A DNA stretch of 64,000 bases, taken from Pedococcus badiiscoriae. GTDB taxonomy: Bacteria; Actinomycetota; Actinomycetes; Actinomycetales; Dermatophilaceae. The notes beneath the pieces are model-generated. The model ran no database searches. It saw only the letters and a list, made by a program, of their open reading frames with translations, and was not told where the DNA came from. Below, in pieces: positions 48,478 through 59,013 of the stretch. Position 1 is the first letter of the stretch. The number at the start of each line of letters is the position of its first letter. Location: positions 682,001 through 746,000 of the forward strand of contig NZ_JACCAB010000001.1 in assembly GCF_013408925.1 (NCBI RefSeq), read 5' to 3'. The position numbers were made by a program, and so were the translations under genes.

Positions 48478-48996
48478 ATGCAATTCGGACGCAGCTACGA
48501 GGAGTTCGAGGTCGGCGCGGTCTACAAGCACTGGCCCGGCAAGACGGTGACCGAGTACGACGACCACCTGTTCTGCCTGATCACGATGAACCACCACCCG
48601 CTGCACCTCGACGCGAACTACGCGGAGAACACCACGCAGTTCGGCAAGAACGTGGTCGTGGGCAACTACATCTACTCCCTGCTGCTCGGCATGTCCGTGC
48701 CCGACGTCTCCGGCAAGGCGATCGCGAACCTCGAGGTCGAGTCGCTGCGGCACGTCGCACCGACCTTCCACGGCGACACGATCTACGGCCAGACAGAGGT
48801 CCTGGACAAGTGGGAGAGCACGTCCAAGGACGACCGTGGCGTGGTCCACGTGGAGACCAAGGGCTACAACCAGGACGGCACCCTCGTCTGCATCTTCCGT
48901 CGCAAGGTGATGGTGCCCAAGAACTCGTACCTCGAGGCGCGGGGCGGCGAGCAGCCCGGACGTCCCGAGCTCGTCGAGCCCGCCCCGAGGGACTAG
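48478..48996 (+). CDS. MaoC-like (R)-enoyl-CoA hydratase family protein
   Basis: This 172-residue hot-dog-fold protein has the MaoC hydratase segment LFCLITMNHHPLHLDANYA (about 37-55) with the candidate Asp/His pair, and VVVGNYIYSLLLGMSV. It would hydrate an enoyl-CoA in acyl-CoA breakdown. ATG 48478 is preceded by CACAAT with 7 nt between, a weak leaderless pattern; ATG 48469 is the alternative. Its stop shares CTAG with the stop of the convergent gene, an overlap of 4 bp. Confidence 0.8.
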   Translation: MQFGRSYEEFEVGAVYKHWPGKTVTEYDDHLFCLITMNHHPLHLDANYAENTTQFGKNVVVGNYIYSLLLGMSVPDVSGKAIANLEVESLRHVAPTFHGDTIYGQTEVLDKWESTSKDDRGVVHVETKGYNQDGTLVCIFRRKVMVPKNSYLEARGGEQPGRPELVEPAPRD

Positions 48997-49304
48997 GGGT
49001 CGAGGAGCGCGAGCTCGGCGAGCTGGTCCGCCAGGGCCACCAGTCGGTCCTCTCCGACCGTGCCGGTCACCACGGTGCGCACCAACCTGCTCGCTGCCTG
49101 CGGTGACACGCGCAGCCGCGCGGCCACTGACACGATCGGCCTTTTGTCCTGAGCAACCACAAGGGCGTGCAACGCGTTCAGCGGCAGTCTGTCGTGGCCC
49201 TCGCTGCGCAGCAGGTGAGCCAGCAGGTCGTCCACCGCGCGCGAGGCCTCTCGCAGGGTGAACGGCAGGTGGTCGAGCCGCTCGTCGAGCTCGTCGTCAG
49301 CCAC
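48993..49304 (-). CDS. Small HTH-like protein, unknown function
   Basis: This 103-residue protein is helical. The middle, NALHALVVAQDKRPIVSVAA followed by RLRVSPQAASRLVRTVVTG, looks like a winged or MarR-like helix-turn-helix (about 37-75). GTG 49304 follows GGGGGAGAGG, a good ribosome site. It is divergent from glpK, so it might regulate glycerol use, but no direct evidence supports that. Confidence 0.6.
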   Translation of the reverse strand: MADDELDERLDHLPFTLREASRAVDDLLAHLLRSEGHDRLPLNALHALVVAQDKRPIVSVAARLRVSPQAASRLVRTVVTGTVGEDRLVALADQLAELALLDP

Positions 49305-49440
49305 GGTCCTCTCCCCCTCGATCGGCACCCAGGACAAGTGTGTGCGTGAAACGAACCTGGGTTTCGGATATCCACAACCCCAGTGCCTAATACGCACGCC
49401 ACACTTCGGCCTCCGCCGCCGCAACCCGCCATGGCGCGGC

Positions 49441-49446
49441 TAGGGT
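49441..49446 (+). promoter_or_regulatory. -10 box, leaderless promoter of glpK
   Basis: TAGGGT ends 6 nt before ATG 49453. Confidence 0.55.
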
Positions 49447-49452
49447 CGCGTC

Positions 49453-50976
<1,524 letters not shown>

Positions 50977-50981
50977 GCACG

Positions 50982-52700
50982 ATGGGTCTGGCAGGCACGA
51001 ACACCGCGCTCTCACCGCAGGGCCGTGAGCACGCCATCGAGGTCCTGGGCAGCGGCGAGGAGCTCGACCTGCTCGTCATCGGCGGTGGGGTGGTCGGCAG
51101 CGGCACGGCCCTCGACGCCGTCACCCGGGGCCTGTCCACCGGCCTGATCGAGCAGCGCGACTTCGCCAGCGGCACCTCCTCGCGGTCGAGCAAGCTGATC
51201 CACGGCGGCCTGCGCTACCTCGAGATGCTCGACTTCGCCCTCGTCCGGGAGGCCCTGCACGAGCGGGGTCTGCTGCTCACGCTGCTCGCCCCCCACCTCG
51301 TGCGCCCCGTCCCGTTCCTCTACCCGCTGACGCACCACGGCTGGGAGCGGGCCTACGTCGGATCCGGGATCGCGCTCTACGACGCCATGGCGATGAGCTC
51401 GGGGAGCGGGTCGGCCCTGCCCCACCACCGGCACCTCACGCGACGACAGGCGCTGCGCCTGATGCCCAGCCTCAAGAGGAGTGCCCTCACAGGCGCGGTG
51501 CAGTACTACGACGCCCAGGTCGACGACGCCCGGCACACGATGGAGCTCGCGCGCACGGCCGCCAGCTACGGAGCCCATGTCGCGAACCGCGTTGCTGCCA
51601 TTGGCTTCCTGCGCCAGGGCGAGCGCGTCACCGGGGTGCGGGCCATCGACAAGCTGACCGACCGCGAGTTCGAGGTGAACGCCAAGCAGATCGTCAACGC
51701 CACCGGGGTGTGGACCGACGACACCCAGGCGATGGTCGGCGAGCGGGGTCAGTTCCACGTGCGCGCCTCCAAGGGCATCCACCTCGTCGTGCCCCGCGAC
51801 CGGATCCACTCCTCGACCGGGCTCATCCTGCGCACCGAGAAGTCGGTGCTGTTCGTCATCCCGTGGGGACGGCACTGGATCCTCGGCACCACCGACACCG
51901 ACTGGGCTCTCGACAAGGCGCACCCCGCGGCCACCCGCGCCGACATCGACTACATCCTCGACCACGTCAACCGGGTGCTCGCGACCCCGCTGACCCACGA
52001 GGACGTCGAGGGCGTCTACGCCGGGCTGCGACCACTGCTCGCCGGCGAGTCCGAGTCGACCAGCAAGCTCTCGCGCGAGCACGTCGTGACCCACAGTGCC
52101 CCCGGCCTGGTCGTGGTGGCGGGCGGCAAGTACACCACCTACCGCGTCATGGCCAAGGACGCGGTCGACGAGGCAGCCCAGGCCATCCCCGGCCGGATCG
52201 CCGAGTCCACGACCGACACGATCCCCCTGCTCGGCGGGGTCGGCTACCAGGCGGCCTGGAACCAGCGCCAGACCCTGGCCCGCACCTCGGGGCTGCACGT
52301 CGCGAGGGTGGAGCACCTGCTGCGCCGCTACGGCTCGCTCACCCAGGAGATCCTCGACCTCGTCGCCGAGCGACCCGAGCTCAAGGAGCCCCTCGAGGGG
52401 GCCGAGGACCACCTCAAGGCCGAGGTCGTCTATGCGGCCTCGCACGAGGGCGCCCTGCACCTCACGGACATCCTGACCCGGCGCACCCGCATCTCGATCG
52501 AGGCCTGGGACCGCGGCGTCTCGGCCGCCCCCGGCGCGGCCGCTCTCGTCGCCCCTGTCCTCGGGTGGGACGAGGCGCGCACCAAGGCGGAGGTCGAGAT
52601 CTACCTCGGCCGGGTGGAGGCCGAGCGGGTCAGCCAGACGATGCCCGACGACACCTCTGCCGACGAGGCCCGTCGCAGCGGCCCGGACGGCACCCTCTGA
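50982..52700 (+). CDS. glpD: FAD-dependent glycerol-3-phosphate dehydrogenase
   Basis: This 572-residue membrane-associated flavoenzyme oxidises glycerol-3-phosphate to dihydroxyacetone phosphate and passes electrons to quinone. The FAD motif DLLVIGGGVVGSGTALDAVTRG (about 29-50) is followed by GTSSRSSKLIHGGLRYLE, typical of GlpD, and the C-terminal capping domain contains VVYAASHEGALHLTDILTRR. ATG 50982 follows GAGGGG. It forms an operon with glpK. All hallmarks are intact. Confidence 0.95.
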   Translation: MGLAGTNTALSPQGREHAIEVLGSGEELDLLVIGGGVVGSGTALDAVTRGLSTGLIEQRDFASGTSSRSSKLIHGGLRYLEMLDFALVREALHERGLLLTLLAPHLVRPVPFLYPLTHHGWERAYVGSGIALYDAMAMSSGSGSALPHHRHLTRRQALRLMPSLKRSALTGAVQYYDAQVDDARHTMELARTAASYGAHVANRVAAIGFLRQGERVTGVRAIDKLTDREFEVNAKQIVNATGVWTDDTQAMVGERGQFHVRASKGIHLVVPRDRIHSSTGLILRTEKSVLFVIPWGRHWILGTTDTDWALDKAHPAATRADIDYILDHVNRVLATPLTHEDVEGVYAGLRPLLAGESESTSKLSREHVVTHSAPGLVVVAGGKYTTYRVMAKDAVDEAAQAIPGRIAESTTDTIPLLGGVGYQAAWNQRQTLARTSGLHVARVEHLLRRYGSLTQEILDLVAERPELKEPLEGAEDHLKAEVVYAASHEGALHLTDILTRRTRISIEAWDRGVSAAPGAAALVAPVLGWDEARTKAEVEIYLGRVEAERVSQTMPDDTSADEARRSGPDGTL

Positions 52701-52713
52701 CCTTCGACATACA

Positions 52714-52742
52714 TTGAACATTGCAGGTCAGCGGGTTACCGT
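52714..52742 (+). promoter_or_regulatory. Sigma-70-like promoter upstream of photolyase gene
   Basis: TTGAAC at 52714-52719 and TACCGT at 52737-52742 are separated by 17 bp. The predicted start lies about 57 nt before GTG 52806. Confidence 0.5.
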
Positions 52743-52805
52743 GAGCCGTCCTCAGCCCCTCTGAGCCCTTCTGAGCCTGTCTCGACCCTGCGAAGGAGTG
52801 TCCGC

Positions 52806-54200
52806 GTGCCCCCGACGAGCATCCTGTGGCTGCGCCGGGACCTGCGCCGGGGCGACCTTCCGGCGCTGGGCGCGGCCCACCACGCGGCCTGCTCCGACGA
52901 CGGCCCGGGTGAGGCCGCCGTCGTGTTCGTCGTCGACCCGGCACTGTGGCAGGGCGCCGGGGACGCGCGCCGCGCGTGGCTGGCCGCGAGCCTCGAGGCC
53001 GCCGACGCGGCATACGAGGGGAGGCTGTGTGTGCGGGAGGGTGACCCCGTGACGGTGCTCCCCCGGCTGGCCGAGGAGCTGGGCGCCGGATCGGTGCACG
53101 TCTCCCGCGAGACCACTCCCGCGGGGCGGCGTCGCGACGGTGCCGTCGCGGCGGCGCTGGCCGAGGCAGGGGTCGAGTGGGTGGAGACCGGCTCCCCGTA
53201 TGCCGTGGGGCCGGGTTCGGTGCTCAACGGCGAGGGCGCGCCCTACAAGGTCTTCACGCCGTTCGCGCGCGCCTGGCGGGACCACGGCTGGCCTGCGCCC
53301 GCGCCCGAGCCGGAGGGGCTGCGCCTGGCGCAGGTGCGCTCCGACCGGTCGGCCGTGCAGCGGTTGCAGCAGGCCCGCGACGCCGCGGACCTGCCTGACC
53401 TGTCCGAGGCCGGTGAGGCCGCAGCCCTGCGGCGGTGGGCTGACTTCCGCGACGGCGCGCTGGCGCGCTACGGCACCGACCGCGACCGGGCCGACCTGGA
53501 CGGCGTGTCCCGGCTCTCGCCCTACCTCAAGATCGGGGCCGTCCACCCCCGGACGCTGCTGGCGGACCTGGCAGACGGGCGCCGTCATCCCGGCGACGGC
53601 GCCGAGCGGTTCGCCACCGAGCTGGCCTGGCGCGAGTTCTACGCCGACGTGCTGTGGCACCACCCGACCTCTGCTTGGCACGACCTGCGCGGGTCCCTGT
53701 CGGGGATGGACTACGACGACGTCGGTGACGCGGTCGAGGCGTGGCGGCAGGGACGCACCGGCTACCCCGTCGTGGATGCGGCGATGCGCCAGCTGCTCCG
53801 CGAGGGCTGGATGCACAACCGGATGCGGATGGTCACGGCCAGCTTCCTCACCAAGGACCTGCACGTCTGGTGGCCCGTCGGTGCGCGGCACTTCCTGGAC
53901 CACCTGGTCGACGGCGACATCGCCTCCAACAACCACGGCTGGCAGTGGGTGGCCGGCACCGGCACCGACGCCTCGCCCTACTTCCGGGTCTTCAACCCGG
54001 TGACGCAGGGCCTGCGGTTCGACCCGCACGGTGACTACGTCCGGCGCTATGTCCCGGAGCTGGCACACCTGCCGGGCAAGGCCGCCCACGAGCCGTGGAA
54101 GCACGCCGACGGGCACGCCCACGGCTACCCCGAGCGGATCGTCGACCACGCCGAGGAGCGCCGCGAGGCCCTTCGACGCCACGACGCGGCACGCGGATGA
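52806..54200 (+). CDS. phr: Deoxyribodipyrimidine photolyase
   Basis: This 464-residue photolyase repairs UV cyclobutane dimers using FAD and light. The N-terminal antenna domain begins ILWLRRDLRRGDLPAL. The FAD domain shows SRLSPYLKIGAVHPRTLL, ELAWREFYADVLWHHP, PVVDAAMRQLLREGWMHNRM followed by MVTASFLTKDLHVWW, and DIASNNHGWQWVAGTGTDAS with PYFRVFNP. GTG 52806 follows GAAGGAG. Its stop overlaps the CPBP gene start (ATGA), starting a run of five closely spaced genes. Confidence 0.95.
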   Translation: MPPTSILWLRRDLRRGDLPALGAAHHAACSDDGPGEAAVVFVVDPALWQGAGDARRAWLAASLEAADAAYEGRLCVREGDPVTVLPRLAEELGAGSVHVSRETTPAGRRRDGAVAAALAEAGVEWVETGSPYAVGPGSVLNGEGAPYKVFTPFARAWRDHGWPAPAPEPEGLRLAQVRSDRSAVQRLQQARDAADLPDLSEAGEAAALRRWADFRDGALARYGTDRDRADLDGVSRLSPYLKIGAVHPRTLLADLADGRRHPGDGAERFATELAWREFYADVLWHHPTSAWHDLRGSLSGMDYDDVGDAVEAWRQGRTGYPVVDAAMRQLLREGWMHNRMRMVTASFLTKDLHVWWPVGARHFLDHLVDGDIASNNHGWQWVAGTGTDASPYFRVFNPVTQGLRFDPHGDYVRRYVPELAHLPGKAAHEPWKHADGHAHGYPERIVDHAEERREALRRHDAARG

Positions 54201-54928
54201 CCACCGTGCGCCCCGTCCGGGAGGTCCGCGAGTTCATCCGGGCTGCCCTGGTCCAGCCGGTCGCGCGCGACCACACCGAGAGCGACGCAGCCTTCCACCG
54301 CCGCCGCCTGGTCGCGCTGGTCACCCTCCTCGTCGGGGCGCTCGTCCTCGGGTTCGCACTGCGGATCCGTCCGGGCGACCCGCTCTTCTACGCCGCCACG
54401 CTCGGCCTTGCCGGTGTCTGGGGCGCCGGGGCACTGGCCTCGGGACCACTCCACCTCGGCCGGGCACACACCCGGGCCGGCGGCGAGGACGCCCGCCCCG
54501 TCGTCCAGTCCCTGACGCTCGGGGCGCTGCTGCTCCTGCTGTTCCTCGCCGGAGCGGCGGTCGTCGCGCACGTCCCGGTCCTGCGCGACCCGGTGCAGCA
54601 CCTGCTCGACCACGCGCGCCTGGGGTCCCTGGCCGTCGTCGCGGTGCTGACCGCGGTCAACGGCGTCGCGGAGGAGCTCTACTTCCGTGGCGCCCTCTAC
54701 TCGGCGGTGGGGCGGCGCCACGCGGTGGCGGTCACCACGGTCGTCTACGCGCTGACCACGGCCGGGGCCGGCATACCGTTGCTCGTCCTCGCCGCCGCGC
54801 TCCTCGGGCTGGTCACGGCGCTGCAGCGGCGCGTCACCGGTGGCATCCTCGGCCCGGTGATCACCCACCTGACGTGGTCCCTCGGCATGCTCTTCCTCCT
54901 GCCCCCCGTCCTGTCCACCGGAAGGTGA
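54197..54928 (+). CDS. CPBP-family intramembrane protease-like protein
   Basis: This 243-residue protein has about six membrane helices and the first CPBP/Abi motif EELYFR at 159-164 plus the third-motif His224 in VITHLTWS. The usual FxxxH of motif two is not seen; that region reads VVYALTTAGAG. It may be an active glutamic intramembrane protease or a degenerate relative. ATG 54197 overlaps the photolyase stop by 4 bp. Confidence 0.75.
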   Translation: MTTVRPVREVREFIRAALVQPVARDHTESDAAFHRRRLVALVTLLVGALVLGFALRIRPGDPLFYAATLGLAGVWGAGALASGPLHLGRAHTRAGGEDARPVVQSLTLGALLLLLFLAGAAVVAHVPVLRDPVQHLLDHARLGSLAVVAVLTAVNGVAEELYFRGALYSAVGRRHAVAVTTVVYALTTAGAGIPLLVLAAALLGLVTALQRRVTGGILGPVITHLTWSLGMLFLLPPVLSTGR

Positions 54929-54932
54929 TGCC

Positions 54933-55973
54933 ATGACCACCTCGGCCCCCCGCACCGCCCTCGTCACCGGCGCCACCGGCTACATCGGTGGAGCCCTCGT
55001 CCCGGCCCTGCTCGACGCGGGCTGGTCGGTCCGCGTCCTCACGCGCAGCCGCGAGGGCCTGGAGCGGGTCGGCTGGCGCGACGACGTGGAGGTGGTCGAG
55101 GGCGACGCCACCTCGCGCGACGACCTCGGCCGGGCCCTCGACGGTGCCGACGTGGCCTACTACCTGCTGCACTCGATGGACGGTCAGGGCAGCTTCGTCC
55201 ACCGCGACCGGACCATGGCCCAGGGCTTCGCGGCGGCAGCCGCGGACGCCGGCACGAGGCGGATCGTGTACCTCAGCGGGCTGCACCCGGAAGGCGAGCT
55301 GTCCGAGCACCTCGCGTCACGCGTCGAGGTCGGAGAGATCTTCCTCGCCGCCCCTGTGCCTGCGGCCGTGCTGCAGGCCGGGGTCGTGCTCGGCGACGGC
55401 TCGGCGTCCTTCGACATGCTCCGTCACCTCACCGAACGGCTGCCGGCGATGGTGGCTCCCCGGTGGGTCGACAACCGCATCCAGCCGATCGCGGTGGACG
55501 ACGTCGTCCACTACCTCGTGGGGGCGGCTGACCTGCCGCAGGAGACCAACCGGACGTTCGACCTCGGCGGCTCGGAGGTGCTGACGTACGCCGAGATGAT
55601 GCAGCGCTATGCCCAGATCGCGGGGCTCGGGCGCCGCCTCATCGTGTCGGTCCCGGTCCTGACCCCCCGCCTGGCCGGGCTGTGGGTCGGACTCGTCACG
55701 CCGATCTCCGCCGGCATCGCGCGCCCCCTGGTCGGCAGCCTCATCCACGAGGCCGTCTGTCACGAGGACGACGTGCTGACCGCGATCGGCCCACCGCCGG
55801 GCGGGCTCAGCGACTTCGACGACGCCGTCCGGGCGGCGCTGCGCACGGTCGACCCGCTGCTGTGGCGCCACACCATGCGTCGCACGGCGGCCTCGGTCGG
55901 CGCCACAGCCCTCGTCCTGGGCACCACCGCCCTCACCACCCGCCGTGCCCGTCGCAACCCCAGGAGCTCCTGA
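54933..55973 (+). CDS. NAD(P)-binding SDR (NmrA/YbjT-like) protein
   Basis: This 346-residue protein has an atypical SDR fold with TALVTGATGYIGGALVPAL at 8-26, VAYYLLHSMDG and RIVYLSGLHPEGELSEHLAS. The Ser-Tyr-Lys triad is incomplete, as in the NmrA-like group, so a redox-sensor or ubiquinone-type reductase role is possible. A hydrophobic stretch near the C-terminus is followed by RRARR. ATG 54933 follows GGAAGGTG; the stop overlaps the next ATG (TGATG). Confidence 0.75.
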   Translation: MTTSAPRTALVTGATGYIGGALVPALLDAGWSVRVLTRSREGLERVGWRDDVEVVEGDATSRDDLGRALDGADVAYYLLHSMDGQGSFVHRDRTMAQGFAAAAADAGTRRIVYLSGLHPEGELSEHLASRVEVGEIFLAAPVPAAVLQAGVVLGDGSASFDMLRHLTERLPAMVAPRWVDNRIQPIAVDDVVHYLVGAADLPQETNRTFDLGGSEVLTYAEMMQRYAQIAGLGRRLIVSVPVLTPRLAGLWVGLVTPISAGIARPLVGSLIHEAVCHEDDVLTAIGPPPGGLSDFDDAVRAALRTVDPLLWRHTMRRTAASVGATALVLGTTALTTRRARRNPRSS

Positions 55974-56401
55974 TGCCCACCGTCCAGCGCACCGTCAAGA
56001 CCACCGCGACCCCCGCCCAGGTCCTGCCCTACCTGCTCGACTTCGAGAACGCCGTCGAGTGGGACCACGGCACCGTGACCTGTGAGCTGCTCTCGGGCGA
56101 CGGGTCGCCGGGCACCATCTGGCACAACGTGTCGAGGTTCGCCGGTCGGACCGTCGACCTCGACTACACCCTCGAGAGCGTCTCGGACCACGGCTTCGTC
56201 ATCGTGGGCCGCAACGAGACGACGACCAGCCGCGACACGATCACCGTCTCCCCCGACGGCACGGGTTCCTCGGTCGACTACCGGGCGGAGTTCTCCTTCA
56301 CCGGGCTCGGACGCTGGCTGTGGCCGGTGGCGATGCCGTTGCTCAGCAAGCTCGGCAACGACACCGCCCGATCCCTCAAGTCTGCGCTCGACAGGCTGTA
56401 G
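55973..56401 (+). CDS. SRPBCC (START-like) family protein
   Basis: This 142-residue protein has the SRPBCC helix-grip pattern: TVQRTVKTTATPAQVLPYLL at the start, a central VDLDYTLESVSDHGFVIVG, and a C-terminal helix GNDTARSLKSALDRL. Such folds bind hydrophobic ligands. The start ATG overlaps the SDR stop and follows AGGAG. The two may act on the same lipid-like ligand, but this is inferred from position only. Confidence 0.75.
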   Translation: MPTVQRTVKTTATPAQVLPYLLDFENAVEWDHGTVTCELLSGDGSPGTIWHNVSRFAGRTVDLDYTLESVSDHGFVIVGRNETTTSRDTITVSPDGTGSSVDYRAEFSFTGLGRWLWPVAMPLLSKLGNDTARSLKSALDRL

Positions 56402-56403
56402 AC

Positions 56404-57405
56404 GTGTCGAGGTTGCGCAGGGTCTCGCCCCAGTCGAAGGGCTGGACCCGTCGCCGTGCCGGCAAGGGCTTCGTCTACCTCGACGAGAACGGCGAGCGGC
56501 TGGGGCCGGCCGAGGTCGCGCGGATCCGCTCGCTGGCCATCCCGCCCGCGTGGGAGAACGTCTGGATCTGCCCGCTGCCCCAAGGCCACATCCAGGCCGT
56601 GGGCACCGACGTCGCCGGTCGACGCCAGTACCTCTACCACCCGGTCTGGCGGCTCAAGCAGGACCAGACGAAGTTCGACCGGGTGCTCACCGCGGCGGCC
56701 AAGCTGCCCGCGGCCCGGCGCCGGATCCTTACCGACCTCGCCCTGGAGGGCATGCCCCGCGGACGGGCCGCCGCGACGGCCGTCCGCCTCCTCGACCTGG
56801 GGTACTTCCGCATCGGCAACGACGCCTACACCCAGGACAACGGCTCGTTCGGTCTCACCACCCTCGAGCGGCAGCACGTCCGTCGCCGCGGCGACGTCAT
56901 CGTCTTCACCTTCGTGGGCAAGTCGGGCATCGAGCACACCATCGAGATCGACGACGCCGCGGCGATCGCCGCACTGGACCGGATGCGCCGCCGCAAGTCG
57001 GCGAGCAAGCGGCTGCTGGCCTACCAGGACGCCCGCCGCTGGGCCGACCTCGACTCCACCGCGGTCAACGCCTACCTCGCCGACCTGCTCGGCGGCGACC
57101 TGACCGCCAAGGACTTCCGCACCTGGCACGCGACCGTGCTGGCGGCCGTCGCACTCGCGGCCAGCGACGAGCCCGGCGACACCAAGGCCTCGCGCAAGCG
57201 AGCCGTCAAGGCCGCCGTCGACGAGGTCGCCGGCTATCTCGGGAACACCCCGACCATCGCCAAGAACTCCTACATCGACCCGCGGGTCCTCGACCGCTAC
57301 GAGAACGGCGCGACCATCGCCGTCGACCCGTCGCGCTACCGCTCCCCCGAGCGCCGCCAGGCGGCGATCGAGAAGGCGGTCCTCGCGCTCCTCAGCGACG
57401 ACTGA
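56404..57405 (+). CDS. DNA topoisomerase IB (poxvirus/bacterial type)
   Basis: This 333-residue type IB topoisomerase relaxes supercoils through a 3'-phosphotyrosine. It shows SKGWTRRRAGKGFVYLDENG, the catalytic region RIGNDAYTQDNGSFGLTTL, FVGKSGIEHTI, and the C-terminal NTPTIAKNSYIDPRVLDRY with the nucleophile Tyr in SYIDP. GTG 56404 is 2 bp after the SRPBCC stop, so it belongs to the photolyase gene run. Linkage with photolyase fits a DNA-damage role. Confidence 0.9.
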   Translation: MSRLRRVSPQSKGWTRRRAGKGFVYLDENGERLGPAEVARIRSLAIPPAWENVWICPLPQGHIQAVGTDVAGRRQYLYHPVWRLKQDQTKFDRVLTAAAKLPAARRRILTDLALEGMPRGRAAATAVRLLDLGYFRIGNDAYTQDNGSFGLTTLERQHVRRRGDVIVFTFVGKSGIEHTIEIDDAAAIAALDRMRRRKSASKRLLAYQDARRWADLDSTAVNAYLADLLGGDLTAKDFRTWHATVLAAVALAASDEPGDTKASRKRAVKAAVDEVAGYLGNTPTIAKNSYIDPRVLDRYENGATIAVDPSRYRSPERRQAAIEKAVLALLSDD

Positions 57406-57414
57406 GCGACCTGC

Positions 57415-57450
57415 GCGGGCGCGCGGCACCGGTCGTGGTGCCGCGCCCGC
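57415..57450 (+). terminator. Terminator after topoisomerase IB
   Basis: CGCGGCACC at 57422-57430 and GGTGCCGCG at 57437-57445 form a 9-bp stem with a 6-nt loop; GCGGG (57415-57419) and CCCGC (57446-57450) extend it after a 2-nt bulge. Confidence 0.65.
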
Positions 57451-57470
57451 GGACAGGCGGGCACCCGGCA

Positions 57471-57476
57471 TACGAT
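57471..57476 (+). promoter_or_regulatory. -10 box, leaderless promoter of aminopeptidase P gene, inside a GGCATAC motif
   Basis: TACGAT ends 6 nt before GTG 57483. Its TAC is the end of the GGCATAC copy at 57467-57473. Confidence 0.55.
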
Positions 57477-57482
57477 GGCGCG

Positions 57483-58988
57483 GTGAGCGAAGAGCAGAAG
57501 ACGCCCGAGAACCGCGCCCGACCGACCACCGACGAGTTCCGCGCGTTCGTCGCCGAGGACTGGGCGCCGCGCAGGCCGGGCGCCGTCGAGCTGAGCGACG
57601 CCGCCAGGTATGCCGCGGCGCGTCGAGACGCCGTGAGCGCGGCCTTCGAGGGCGACCGTCTGGTCATCCCCGCCGGTGGGCTCAAGGTCCGCAGCAACGA
57701 CACCGACTACGTGTTCCGGCCGCACACCGCGTTCGCCCACCTCACCGGGCTCGGCGGTGACCGCGAGCCCGACGCGGTGCTCGTGCTGGAGCCGCGCGAC
57801 GACGGCACCCACGAGGCGATCCTGTACTTCCGCCCGCTCGCCGGTCGCGACACGGACGAGTTCTTCGCCGACACCCGGTACGGCGAGTTCTGGGTCGGCG
57901 CCCGACCCACCATCGAGGACATCGAGACCGAGCTCGGGCTGACCGGACGGCACATCGACGAGCTCGCCGATGCCGTCGTCAAGGACTCGGGCGAGGTCAC
58001 CGTGCGGATGGTGCGCGACGCCGACCGCGACCTGACCCGTGAGCTCGACGCCGCGCGGTCGTCCGAGACGATCGACCAGGACGAGCTCACCGAGTCCGAC
58101 GACGAGCTCGCCCACTTCCTCTCGCACCTTCGCCTCACCAAGGACGAGTGGGAGGTCGAGGAGATGCGCAAGGCGGTCGAGGCGACCCGCCACGGGTTCG
58201 AGGCCGTCATCGCCGACCTGCCCGAGGCGCTCGCCAACGGCCGTGGCGAGCGCTGGGTCGAGGGCGTGTTCGGCCTGACGGCGAGGCACGAGGGCAACGG
58301 GGTCGGCTACGACTCGATCTGCGCCGCCGGCGACCACGCCACGACGCTGCACTGGATCAAGAACACCGGCGAGCTGCACGAGGGCGACCTGATCCTGCTC
58401 GACGCAGGGGTCGAGGTGGACTCCCTGTTCACCGCCGACATCACCCGCACGCTCCCCGTCAGCGGCACCTTCTCCGACGCGCAGCGCGAGGTCTACGACG
58501 CGGTGTATGCCGCCCAGGAGGCAGGGCTCGCGGCGGTCAAGCCGGGCAACAAGTTCTCGGACGTCCACGCGGCCGCGATCCGGGTCATCGCCGAGCACCT
58601 GCACGCGTGGGGCCTGCTGCCCGAGGGCGTGTCGGTGGAGGACACCCTCGACAAGGACCACGGCCAGTACCACCGCCGCTGGATGGTGCACGGCACGAGC
58701 CACCACCTCGGTCTCGACGTGCACGACTGCGCGCTGGCCACGCGCGAGGAGTACATGGATGCCGAGCTGCAGCCCGGCATGGTCCTGACGGTCGAGCCGG
58801 GGCTGTACTTCAAGGCCGACGACCTCAAGGCGCCCGAGCGGTTCCGCGGCATCGGCGTCCGGATCGAGGACGACGTGCTGGTCACCGCCGACGGCTGCGA
58901 GAACCTCTCGGCGGCCATGCCGCGCACGTCCGTCGACGTCGAGGCGTGGATCCGCGAGGTCCAGTCCCGCTGGGGCCAGTCCCGCTGA
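57483..58988 (+). CDS. pepP: Xaa-Pro aminopeptidase (aminopeptidase P)
   Basis: This 501-residue M24B peptidase removes N-terminal residues before proline. The N-terminal domain contains RSNDTDYVFRPHTAFAHLTG. The metal ligands are visible in LLDAGVEVDSLFTADITRT (two Asp), GTSHHLGLDVHD (His), TVEPGLYF (Glu) and RIEDDVLV (Glu). GTG 57483 is a leaderless start. The C-terminus ends QSRWGQSR, coded by a 15-bp duplication that includes the stop. Confidence 0.92.
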   Translation: MSEEQKTPENRARPTTDEFRAFVAEDWAPRRPGAVELSDAARYAAARRDAVSAAFEGDRLVIPAGGLKVRSNDTDYVFRPHTAFAHLTGLGGDREPDAVLVLEPRDDGTHEAILYFRPLAGRDTDEFFADTRYGEFWVGARPTIEDIETELGLTGRHIDELADAVVKDSGEVTVRMVRDADRDLTRELDAARSSETIDQDELTESDDELAHFLSHLRLTKDEWEVEEMRKAVEATRHGFEAVIADLPEALANGRGERWVEGVFGLTARHEGNGVGYDSICAAGDHATTLHWIKNTGELHEGDLILLDAGVEVDSLFTADITRTLPVSGTFSDAQREVYDAVYAAQEAGLAAVKPGNKFSDVHAAAIRVIAEHLHAWGLLPEGVSVEDTLDKDHGQYHRRWMVHGTSHHLGLDVHDCALATREEYMDAELQPGMVLTVEPGLYFKADDLKAPERFRGIGVRIEDDVLVTADGCENLSAAMPRTSVDVEAWIREVQSRWGQSR

Positions 58989-58990
58989 GT
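58961..58990 (+). repeat. 15-bp tandem duplication including the pepP stop codon
   Basis: CCAGTCCCGCTGGGG (58961-58975) is followed by CCAGTCCCGCTGAGT (58976-58990). The gene's TGA at 58986-58988 is in the second unit, where TGG became TGA. Confidence 0.75.
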
Positions 58991-59013
58991 CCGGCTGACC
59001 CAGCGCGGGTGAG

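Noticed and set aside
49331..49370. Possible GlpR-type operator (GAAAC and GTTTC arms) upstream of glpK
   Set aside because: Arms are only 5 bp and the core does not match a known site; too weak to list.
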